Positions 28,194 to 36,644 of a stretch of DNA of 49,071 nucleotides are shown here, in pieces. Under the pieces are notes generated by a model. It saw nothing but the letters and a program-made list of their open reading frames with translations, made no database searches and had not been told where the DNA came from. The translations under genes and the position numbers were made by a program. Source of the stretch: Elusimicrobiota bacterium (GTDB lineage: Bacteria; Elusimicrobiota; Elusimicrobia; Elusimicrobiales; UBA9959); the NCBI GenBank assembly GCA_026388125.1, contig JAPLKJ010000219.1:1-49071 (forward strand), written 5' to 3'. Every line of letters begins with the position of its first letter. The first letter of the stretch is position 1.

Positions 28194-29480
28194 TCAGCTT
28201 TTGGGAAGAGTTACTGGCGGGGTTTCCGGCAAATTAGAGAGGGTCATATCTCCCGTTCCGGGGAAATATTCATCCAGATAATCTGTCCAAAGCTTGTTCG
28301 TCTGTGCAGTGCTTTTCCCTATATAGAAAAGTGTATTCGCGTAGTCTAACTTTTTACCATCCATTTCCATGAGGCCCATTTGCAGGGCGGCTTCCTGAAG
28401 CGCCTTGGATGTGTTGTGACTTTCAGAAGCACGGTATTCCGCTATCTGTCCAGTGGTGAGCTCCGGATATTTCTTCTGGCACTCCAAGAGGGCTTCGTCT
28501 CTGCTTTTACCGCTGGAGCATATCCCTTGTACATCTTCACGCATATTTAAAAAAACCTGTTGCAGCCTGTAAAGCTCATCAGGATTGCCCGGCTCTAACG
28601 CTGCAGGCGCTTCATACCCCGACACGTTGGCTAACGAGATAGCGCCGAAATCGCTGACAACTCCCTTGATAACCTTCAACTTCTCTTCCTGCAAGTATTT
28701 CCCCAGTGAATTCCCCGGCCGGTTCTTTCCGGCAACCAGGCTTTTAAGCTGCTCGTTGTAATAGCTATCACCTTTCGGCCGTTCTCTTTTATAATCAACG
28801 GAAATCTGGGCCAGTCTTTCTTTTGTGATCTTTGCCGTTACCGGGTTACAGATTTTTTCCGCGATCTGCTGCTTTTTTTCATCCGACATTGTGTCTTTTA
28901 TGCCCAGTTTTTCCGGCTGCTGGTTTATACGATCAAGCAAAGCATGTTTTTGCGCTTCCGATTTGTGGAATAACGGATCTGTTGAATTTATCCCGCATTC
29001 TTCCGGTAATTCCGGGGTAGTTCTTGCCCACTTGATTAGGAACGCTTTTTCTTTGTCAACTCCATGCTTGTTTATTGCAATATTTAAGCGCTCTGACAGC
29101 TCTTTTGGGGTTAAGTCAAAAAGATGGATATATCCGGTAGGAATTTTACTGGGTTTTTCATAGAGCAAGATTTTATGTTTTCCTTTCTCCACACGGTTGA
29201 AATATTCGATGGCAGAATTGGCCGAAATCAGGCTAAAAAAACTTTCAAAGAATTTTTCTTCTGGTTTTACCTCCAGGCAGGCCGCAAAAGAACGAAAAAT
29301 CGCAAGATCAGCCGGGATTAGCCCCATCACCCCGGAAACCCACCATTCAAAGGGCCGGGAATCGCCCGTCCAGAGCTTGTTTTTTAGAACGACAATCCGT
29401 TCATGTATTTCCCTATGCAGCACCGGGAAATTTTTCTGATGTTTTTCGGCCCATCGGCGCTTCTTAACTTCGTCTCTCAT
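28194..29480 (-). CDS. Hypothetical soluble protein, 428 aa
   Basis: Long ORF in low-GC region without competing frame; no recognised motif. Confidence 0.7.
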   Translation of the reverse strand: MRDEVKKRRWAEKHQKNFPVLHREIHERIVVLKNKLWTGDSRPFEWWVSGVMGLIPADLAIFRSFAACLEVKPEEKFFESFFSLISANSAIEYFNRVEKGKHKILLYEKPSKIPTGYIHLFDLTPKELSERLNIAINKHGVDKEKAFLIKWARTTPELPEECGINSTDPLFHKSEAQKHALLDRINQQPEKLGIKDTMSDEKKQQIAEKICNPVTAKITKERLAQISVDYKRERPKGDSYYNEQLKSLVAGKNRPGNSLGKYLQEEKLKVIKGVVSDFGAISLANVSGYEAPAALEPGNPDELYRLQQVFLNMREDVQGICSSGKSRDEALLECQKKYPELTTGQIAEYRASESHNTSKALQEAALQMGLMEMDGKKLDYANTLFYIGKSTAQTNKLWTDYLDEYFPGTGDMTLSNLPETPPVTLPKS

Positions 29481-30035
29481 AATTTTCCTCTAAACTCCGT
29501 GATAAACCCCGGCTTAAAGGATAAATCTTTTACCGGCGGCCATCAATAAGGATTTTAAAAGCCTTACAGTGGAAAATTTGAGATTTTATTACGTATTATC
29601 CGGGGAATTATTCCCGGGGCGACGAAGATAGAATAATATATCTAAAAAAAGTGGCCTGTTTTGCCCTGAACTTGTTATCTATATACCCCGAAATGTCCAT
29701 TTTTATAAACCGCGAAAGTTTTAACCCTTTTCCAGATATTTTCAATGGAAAGAATTCATCCTTACAAGGAAAATTATTACGCACTTGTCTCCAATGAAAA
29801 TAGCGATATTTTACAGCAAATAATTTTGGGGCTATGGAATGGAACCAGGAAACGAAAATAATGCCGGCTCCGGGCAGAGATTTCCCGATTTTCCCGGGGG
29901 AAAGTTCTTCACTACACGGCCCGGCACAGTCGCCACTCTGCCGGCAAGGCCGCCGTTGGCGGCAAGGCTCGCGCAAACAACTGCGGCCTTGCGGGAGAAA
30001 ATCCTTAAAAGATGTGAAAAAATCTCTAAACTCAA

Positions 30036-30962
30036 TTAGAAAAACCAAGTGCGATTTCTGAAAATAGCGCCAAAAACAATACTCGCTGGGATTAATATGA
30101 ATACGATGGATATTTTTAACCATCGATAATTGGTTCTGTTGTCTCTCATTGCCTTAATGCCGCATGAAAATAATGCAACAGAGATTGCCCAAGCGAAAAA
30201 TATAAATCCAGAATAGGCAAGTAGCCCGATCATGCCAGCACCATTCTGCTGTTGAAGTGAATCCGAAGCTAAGAACGTGTCTTTCCAAAAAGTGTTTTTT
30301 GCAACTATATTCATAGCGGCATAGCTATTGGAAATAGTAAGCCGTGATAAAAATTGTGCAACTGGATTGCATGCAATAATTAATAGCACCCATATTTTCT
30401 TCGAGATTCCTGAAAAATAAAAGAGTTCTTGGTCTTTAGAATTAAAATAAGTGGTCTTTTTTGCGAAGTTAAAGCTGAAGTAAGACGCGCTGAATGTGAG
30501 GAGTATTTGTAAAATGATCAACGTCCACTCACCAGAATTTATTCCTAAGACGAAAGGGTTTGCCTCTGCAAATGTCTGTCCCTTTATTATGCGAGCAGCC
30601 ACAAGTAATAGAGATTCAATGACACGGTAATATATCAACAAAAATCCAAATAAGACCCCCCAAAAAACACGTAGCTCTCTTAGATAATAACCGAGTATTC
30701 CTACCGAACATGTAATAACTAATGAGTCGAACAGTAAGGATATAAGGTTGAAAACCCAGAATTGAGTTAACGTTAAATAAATTGGGACACCATTGGTGGT
30801 TCGATATATCAAAGACTCTTGGAATTCAGGTATCGCCCTGCTAAAAAGCCCTAAATAGTTTAGCGCCAGAAAACTGGAGAATAGTAAAATAAATATTGTA
30901 TTTTTGCTTCTAGTTCTGGTTTTCATATAATTCCAGAAACTTTTAGTTGTAGTTCTGTTCAC
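30036..30962 (-). CDS. Polytopic membrane protein, unknown
   Basis: ~7 hydrophobic segments; AT-rich; overlaps upstream membrane gene by 20 nt. Confidence 0.7.
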   Translation of the reverse strand: MNRTTTKSFWNYMKTRTRSKNTIFILLFSSFLALNYLGLFSRAIPEFQESLIYRTTNGVPIYLTLTQFWVFNLISLLFDSLVITCSVGILGYYLRELRVFWGVLFGFLLIYYRVIESLLLVAARIIKGQTFAEANPFVLGINSGEWTLIILQILLTFSASYFSFNFAKKTTYFNSKDQELFYFSGISKKIWVLLIIACNPVAQFLSRLTISNSYAAMNIVAKNTFWKDTFLASDSLQQQNGAGMIGLLAYSGFIFFAWAISVALFSCGIKAMRDNRTNYRWLKISIVFILIPASIVFGAIFRNRTWFF

Positions 30963-31422
30963 GATTAATTAAAAAGAGTCCTAAACCTCGAATCCCTAAA
31001 GTTGCAATAAGTAGGAGTATGAGATTCCCGGATGTGCCCCACATTCCATGAAAAAGTGTCGCGAGAATGGCGAGCGGTACGACTCCAACTCCTAAGAAGC
31101 AAAGACCCAAAAAAACCGCGAGTATTCCCCAGATGTTGTACGTAATTAGTAAACCCCAGGCCCACAATGTTAATCCAAAAATATATGAGCAGAGATAAAA
31201 CCCAAGTCCAGAGAAACTTCTGGTTTTTCTGAACATAGAAAGAGGTAGAAGTATTAGTATGCATACTTCAGTAGTGAGGGTTGCTAAAACAAGTAAAATT
31301 GGATAAAGCTTAGCAGAAAGCCATGCAGCCCCCGAAAGAAATAATAAGCCTAATATCACAGATGCCGCTAGGACAAATATCCCCGCCAAAAATATTCCTA
31401 TTGATTTTAGTGAGTTGTTCAT
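30943..31422 (-). CDS. Polytopic membrane protein, unknown
   Basis: MNNSLKSIGIFLAGIFVLAASVILGLLFLSGAAW...; start taken at ATG 31422 rather than the track's 31611 because the extra N-terminus is not hydrophobic-family-like. Confidence 0.6.
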   Translation of the reverse strand: MNNSLKSIGIFLAGIFVLAASVILGLLFLSGAAWLSAKLYPILLVLATLTTEVCILILLPLSMFRKTRSFSGLGFYLCSYIFGLTLWAWGLLITYNIWGILAVFLGLCFLGVGVVPLAILATLFHGMWGTSGNLILLLIATLGIRGLGLFLINREQNYN

Positions 31423-31664
31423 GCGCAACCAAACCTTACATTTTCTAACATTTATTCGCCCAGTTAGCAAGATTAATTGACAAGAAAAGGCAACTGCGGC
31501 CATGCGCCCCGCCACTATTATAACTTGCAACCGTGGTGCCAGCCCACCAAGCGGGTTGGTTTGTAGGGTACCAAGCCGTATCCCCGTGCTCCACTGTACA
31601 GGCCGCGCCAAACCGTGGCCTTGCGGGAAATGCTGTATAATAATCAGGTTAGGAAACTCAAATA

Positions 31665-32780
31665 ATGATACAGCATAAGGCCGAATACCTTAAATTTCTT
31701 CAGGACGATCCGGCCGTAGACGACCCGTCAATAAAATCTTATGTTTCCTACCTAACAACGGTTTCCCGTTTTCTTGATAAAGACATTACTCCCGCCCTTC
31801 TTCATTCGGAAACTAATAGACAAGATATTGTTCGTCGACTTCAACTTGCAGAGAAGAACGTGCACACAATAAATAATTTAAGTTCTGCTATGCGCAAGTA
31901 TGTGAAGATGGTTCAGGTTGAAAAGTTTTACCGCCCTTTAGCAGAACCTAGCTATTGGCGTATATCTTTCCGTATTGGAAATCAGGGTGAGCGCCTTTGG
32001 TTGGATTGCCTTAAGCGGGGCGTAGCTGTCATCACTTATCCGTCTCTTCACAATATCGACCTTTCCAGATTTGATAAATATGAGCCGAAAGTTAAGTGGG
32101 CAAAACTGGCTGTGTCCCAACGTTTTAGTTTAGCAGCTATTGCGTATGAAATGAAACCAGGTGACATAATTTATGTAAAAGAAGGGCCGTTTATTGTCGC
32201 CAAAGGTTTAATAACTCGTGGATATCAATTTAATCCTAGCGTTCTACACCGGCCTGATGTGACTTGGGGACATCATGTAAAGGTAGATTGGAAATATACT
32301 TACCCCGAAGGCAGAATCAAATATGTCGGGCCCACGCAAAACACGGTCCATAAACTCACTCAGGAACAAGTGACTGGCCTAGAAGCGCAGAGTAAGAGGG
32401 TTTTTTTAGATCAAGAACATCAGGAAGATGTATTGGAAGGCCGCTTAATCGAATGCCATTCACATGCTCGTGTCAGAAATCCGAAACTCGCCCAGTTCAA
32501 AAAAACTCAATCTGATTACCGATGCGAGATTTGTGGTTTTAATTTCGAAGAGACTTATGGGAATATCGGGCGGGGATATATTCTAGTTCACCACCTAAAA
32601 CCTATTGGCAGTCGCCGGAGAGCAACAAAAACGCGATTAGAAGATCTTGTTGTTATTTGCCAGAATTGCCATGCAATGCTGCACCAACAAAGGCCCCCAT
32701 TATCTCCGGACGAACTGCATTCTCTTGTGGTTCAATTTGAAAAAGACACCAGATTAATCCCCAGTGTCGCAAAAGTCTAA
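31665..32780 (+). CDS. EVE/PUA-like domain + HNH endonuclease (putative modification-dependent restriction enzyme)
   Basis: YWRISFRIGNQGERLWLDCLKRGVAVITY...MKPGDIIYVKEGPFIVAKGLITRGYQFN (EVE-like) and CEICGFNFEETYG...ILVHHLKPI...LEDLVVICQNCHAMLH (HNH). Confidence 0.8.
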   Translation: MIQHKAEYLKFLQDDPAVDDPSIKSYVSYLTTVSRFLDKDITPALLHSETNRQDIVRRLQLAEKNVHTINNLSSAMRKYVKMVQVEKFYRPLAEPSYWRISFRIGNQGERLWLDCLKRGVAVITYPSLHNIDLSRFDKYEPKVKWAKLAVSQRFSLAAIAYEMKPGDIIYVKEGPFIVAKGLITRGYQFNPSVLHRPDVTWGHHVKVDWKYTYPEGRIKYVGPTQNTVHKLTQEQVTGLEAQSKRVFLDQEHQEDVLEGRLIECHSHARVRNPKLAQFKKTQSDYRCEICGFNFEETYGNIGRGYILVHHLKPIGSRRRATKTRLEDLVVICQNCHAMLHQQRPPLSPDELHSLVVQFEKDTRLIPSVAKV

Positions 32781-32827
32781 ATCCTTCTTTTCCCCTCGCG
32801 TCGGGAAATTCCCCCTTCCCCTCTTCG

Positions 32828-32858
32828 AGTGTCGCAAAAGTAGCACTTTTGCGACACT
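32828..32858. repeat. 14-bp-stem perfect palindrome, with a third copy of the arm at 32763-32776
   Basis: AGTGTCGCAAAAGT-AGC-ACTTTTGCGACACT; AGTGTCGCAAAAGT also forms the 3' end of the HNH gene. Confidence 0.88.
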
Positions 32859-33125
32859 GGATGGATAGGCCTGGGAATTAAATTGATGCCCCCTATTAGT
32901 TGTCGAGCTTTCTCCAAATATATCGTTGGTCTCCGTCCAAGATTCCCCTACGAATTCGCGAATGTAGGGCGGACTTAAAGTGGGACCAGATTTCACACGT
33001 TCTCACGGACCCGTTCAAATTCAAATGTTATAGTTCCGATCTACTGAGGATTGCTGGGAATAATGCGATTATGATTTTATATCATTCCATAATAGACGGT
33101 CACCTAAAAAATGCACAAAACACTA

Positions 33126-33155
33126 TTGACAGCATGTTTGGTATGGTGCTATAAT
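33126..33155 (+). promoter_or_regulatory. Near-consensus sigma70-type promoter with extended -10
   Basis: TTGACA (33126-33131), 18-nt spacer ending TGC, TATAAT (33150-33155), upstream of the gene at 33200. Confidence 0.75.
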
Positions 33156-33199
33156 AATGCTGTTATCGGTATAGATTCATATTAGTATGGAGATTTATT

Positions 33200-33574
33200 A
33201 TGTCAGAACAGGAACTTATCACTTTAACCGACGTCGCCGAGCGGCTGCAACTTCACCCGGAAACAGTACGCAGGCTCTACCGGCATGGCAAAATCCCGGG
33301 AATTAAATTCGGGCATCGAACGTTACGTTTTGATTATGCCAAGGTGGTGGAGGCGCTCCACAAACCCGGAATAGCAATGGCGAACATACAAGGCCCCGTC
33401 CAAGTTAAGAAATCACCAGTTTCCGATCCTAAAGCAAACATAACAGTTCAGAAGAAAGTGGAAGCTCCAGCCCCGGTTAAAACTGTTAAAGCGCCCATAG
33501 ACAAACCGACAGCGGAAACAACCATAAAGCCTAGAATGATCAGTCCAATAAACATTTTACGCCGGAAAGAATAA
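33200..33574 (+). CDS. Excisionase-type HTH protein with Lys/Pro/Ala-rich tail
   Basis: LITLTDVAERLQLHPETVRRLYRHGKIPGIKFGHRTLRFDYAKVVEAL (HTH_17-like). Confidence 0.85.
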   Translation: MSEQELITLTDVAERLQLHPETVRRLYRHGKIPGIKFGHRTLRFDYAKVVEALHKPGIAMANIQGPVQVKKSPVSDPKANITVQKKVEAPAPVKTVKAPIDKPTAETTIKPRMISPINILRRKE

Positions 33575-33773
33575 CGGAAAGGAACAAGCCGGAGGTTTTC
33601 ATACGTTATTGGGCCTGTGGGAATGCCGCTGACTGGTTGCATGCATAAGTGCAATTCTGTTGTGGGCGATTCTAGCAAAGGAGCTGGGACTCTGACCGCT
33701 TGTGGGGGCAGGCACTGTTTGGGACAGACCAAAAACAGGATGTTATTATTGCGGCATTTTGTAGAATTATTTC

Positions 33774-35654
33774 ATGGGGATAATAATTCCAGATTCCGCG
33801 CTGGCTGGCGGACCGTATAAGATCGAACCCGGAGAGAAGCTGCTGCTTAAAAAGTTCAAAGAGTCTCTCCCTGAAAACTGCCTGGTGTGGCACAATGTGG
33901 ATCTGCCGCGCCATTACCAACCCGACATCATCGCCTATATTCCCCGCCTCGGGATAATCATTATTGAAGTAAAAGACTGGCTTCCGTCGACCGTAACAAA
34001 AATAGGCAAGAACAAATGGGAACTGAGCATTGACGGCCGCCGCAAAGAAGTGACTTCCCCCCTTGAGCAGGTGAGAGGCTATTTCGTGCAGCTGAAAAAC
34101 CTGCTGGAAACGCATACCACCCTGCTTTCCCAAAGCGGAGCACGAAAAGGCTCCTTCAAACTGCCCATAAGCTATTTTGTCGCCTTCAGCAAGATCAGCC
34201 GCGCGGACCTCCCGGCGGAAGCCTCGGCATTTCTGTCCGAAGATAAATTCCTGTTCAAAGAAGACATAACCGCCATAGGCAATTCCCTGAAAGGCGCGGA
34301 CCTGGCGAAATATTTCATGCGCATTTTTGCGCAAAGCTTCTGGAAAACGGAACCGCTTTCACCCAAAGAGCTTGAAACGCTGCGCGGCGCCTTATATCCC
34401 GAAATAACGCTTACAAGAAAATCGAAGACCGGCGATAAACAGATAGTTCTGGACATAACCCAAGAGCAGTTAGCTAAAAAACTGGATTCCGGGCACCATG
34501 TTGTGCGCGGTATAGCCGGCAGCGGCAAATCCCTGGTATTATGCGCCAAGGCGAAACTGCTTGCGGAAACCAAACCGGAGTGGAAAACCCTGCTGACCTG
34601 CTTTAACACCAGTTTAAAAGCGCAGCTTGTGTTTTACATTAAAAACATGAACGATATGTTCATAACGGAGCCGGCTAGGCCCAACTGGGAAATAGCCAGT
34701 TTCTACAACCTGCTTTTTAGACTCGCCCGCGAAACAGGCTATAACGGCATCCCGGATGATTTTTTCTCGCACGGAGCGGATACGCAAAGCGACGAAGAAC
34801 AAAGTCTTAAAGCCGGCGAGCATTTACAGCAGATAGCCAAGCTACCGGGCGCTCCGAAGTTCGACGCGATATTGATAGACGAGAGCCAGGATTTTCATCA
34901 CTCCTGGCTGAAAGGCCTCATGTCGCTTTTAAATCCTGAAACTAATTTTATAATTCTGGCGGAAGACCCCAACCAAAAGATCTATAAACGCAGCTTCACC
35001 TATAAAGATGCCGGGTTAAATATCGCCGGGCACGTACGAAAACTGCCGGTTACATATCGCAGTACCAGGGAAATAGTGCTCCCCGCGTCTTTATTCGTGC
35101 AGCAGTCGAACTGCGACGAGTTTTTTAAGCAGTATGTGGGCGAAGATAATTTTGCGACGCTTTTCAGTGAGCCAGCCGGGACTCCGCCGCGGCTGGCCAT
35201 TGTTAAGGACGATAGAATTTTAAGTCATTTATTGGAAAGCATCTACCGCGATACCAAAAACGGGATGGCATATTCCGACATAGCCGTTATCTGTCCCTAT
35301 AATGAGCAAACCAGAAAAGTATCCGATTTCCTGCGGCGGGCTAAAATTCCGGCGTATTGGCTTGTAAAAGACGCCAAGGCCAAAAAGGAATACGACCTTA
35401 CCCAAGACAAAGTTGTAATAACCACGATCCATTCCGCGAAAGGCCTGGAGTTCGAGAAAGTGTACTTCCTGGGTTTTGAGGCGTTCCCTTTAGATTCCCT
35501 GGAACTAAACGACCGGGAAAACGCCTCGATGATCTACGTGGCCATGACCCGGGCAAAGAAGCAGCTTGAGATAGTAAGCACCCAGCGCACCAAAACTTTC
35601 AGCAAACTAAGTGATGTAATAGCGAAATACACGACTGCGGAGAACAAGGCCTAA
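33774..35654 (+). CDS. NERD-domain + UvrD-like superfamily 1 helicase
   Basis: N-terminal PDIIAYIPRLGIIIIEVKDW (NERD), Walker A GIAGSGKSLVL, ILIDESQDF, VVITTIHSAKGLEFEKVYFLG, IYVAMTRAKKQL. Confidence 0.9.
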   Translation: MGIIIPDSALAGGPYKIEPGEKLLLKKFKESLPENCLVWHNVDLPRHYQPDIIAYIPRLGIIIIEVKDWLPSTVTKIGKNKWELSIDGRRKEVTSPLEQVRGYFVQLKNLLETHTTLLSQSGARKGSFKLPISYFVAFSKISRADLPAEASAFLSEDKFLFKEDITAIGNSLKGADLAKYFMRIFAQSFWKTEPLSPKELETLRGALYPEITLTRKSKTGDKQIVLDITQEQLAKKLDSGHHVVRGIAGSGKSLVLCAKAKLLAETKPEWKTLLTCFNTSLKAQLVFYIKNMNDMFITEPARPNWEIASFYNLLFRLARETGYNGIPDDFFSHGADTQSDEEQSLKAGEHLQQIAKLPGAPKFDAILIDESQDFHHSWLKGLMSLLNPETNFIILAEDPNQKIYKRSFTYKDAGLNIAGHVRKLPVTYRSTREIVLPASLFVQQSNCDEFFKQYVGEDNFATLFSEPAGTPPRLAIVKDDRILSHLLESIYRDTKNGMAYSDIAVICPYNEQTRKVSDFLRRAKIPAYWLVKDAKAKKEYDLTQDKVVITTIHSAKGLEFEKVYFLGFEAFPLDSLELNDRENASMIYVAMTRAKKQLEIVSTQRTKTFSKLSDVIAKYTTAENKA

Positions 35655-35708
35655 CCGACGATAGAAGCCTGCTGTTTATGCAGCTGAGCGCAAATGTCAA
35701 AAAAATAT

Positions 35709-36644
35709 TTAGACCAATGGGCCGAGAAATTTATCTCCGTTAAAGTGGATCATGTGCCCTGGAACTTCCGAAACCCAGACTTCTGTTTCCCAGGCTATAT
35801 CATTTGCGTACCGTTTAAATTCCCTGAAATCCGGGAACGCGCTCACATAAATTCTGGTGGCGGGACATTTCGCAAGAATTTCTTCCAGCTCCATGTGCCG
35901 CTTTGGCGAAACCGGGCCATGCGCCGTAACCGCTTCGATCAAGAACAAATAATTCCTCGCCCTGTCGTAGAGGACAACATCGGGAAGCTTGTCGTGCTTG
36001 GTTATCGGAATGCCGAGAGCTTCTAACTCCTCTTTTTCCATGTGCAGAAGCTTATGGGCGGTGTCGCCCATATAAAGCAAACTCGCATCCGGGCAGAATC
36101 TTGCTTTAAACTCCTCGAAGATTTTAATCTGCAGTTTGTTGTGCTTTCCGGGTGATAAAGTTATGGTTTTATCTCCGCTTATGGGAAGGGCTAAGGTGTT
36201 GCTGGTTTTTACTTTTTGATACTTATCGACAAGCCGCCCCTGGGCCGCGATAAAACCACGCAGAGCTTCCTCCCATTGGGGAGTGCCGTACGTTGAAATA
36301 GTCGCTAATGCCTGCGGTGAGATGTTATAGACGTTATTCGGGCTGTTAGTCGGGCGCGTGGGATCATCGGAATTCCTTTCCGCAATCCCGGCCTGTTCAA
36401 ATTGGTGCAGAGTCTGGCGGCGTATCGTTTCGCGGGTGTTCTCGGCGTAGGTCTTGTTGTATTTGGCTTTTACGAATTTCAGAACGTCATGGACACGGAT
36501 TAAACCAGTCTTTGCGTCCTTCCATTCGCTCCGGGGCGAAAGATCGAGCAGCGCCAGCAACGTCAGGGCCGAGCGGTCATTTTGCTGCGCACGCGGGAGC
36601 CCCAAGTCTTTTAGGATCAGTGTTGCCTGTTTTATCTTGTTCAT
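35709..36644 (-). CDS. Type II restriction endonuclease, BsuBI/PstI family
   Basis: SLLYMGDTAHKLLHMEKEELEALGIPITKHDKLPDVVLYDRARNYLFLIEAVTAHGPVSPKRHMELEEIL. Confidence 0.85.
   Translation of the reverse strand: MNKIKQATLILKDLGLPRAQQNDRSALTLLALLDLSPRSEWKDAKTGLIRVHDVLKFVKAKYNKTYAENTRETIRRQTLHQFEQAGIAERNSDDPTRPTNSPNNVYNISPQALATISTYGTPQWEEALRGFIAAQGRLVDKYQKVKTSNTLALPISGDKTITLSPGKHNKLQIKIFEEFKARFCPDASLLYMGDTAHKLLHMEKEELEALGIPITKHDKLPDVVLYDRARNYLFLIEAVTAHGPVSPKRHMELEEILAKCPATRIYVSAFPDFREFKRYANDIAWETEVWVSEVPGHMIHFNGDKFLGPLV

Noticed and set aside
29608-30123. Minus ORF 171 aa and small plus ORFs at 29834-30061
   Set aside because: Overlapping competing frames, no convincing RBS or motif; treated as intergenic.
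30965-31264. 99-aa minus ORF
   Set aside because: Out-of-frame shadow of the 30943-31422 membrane gene.
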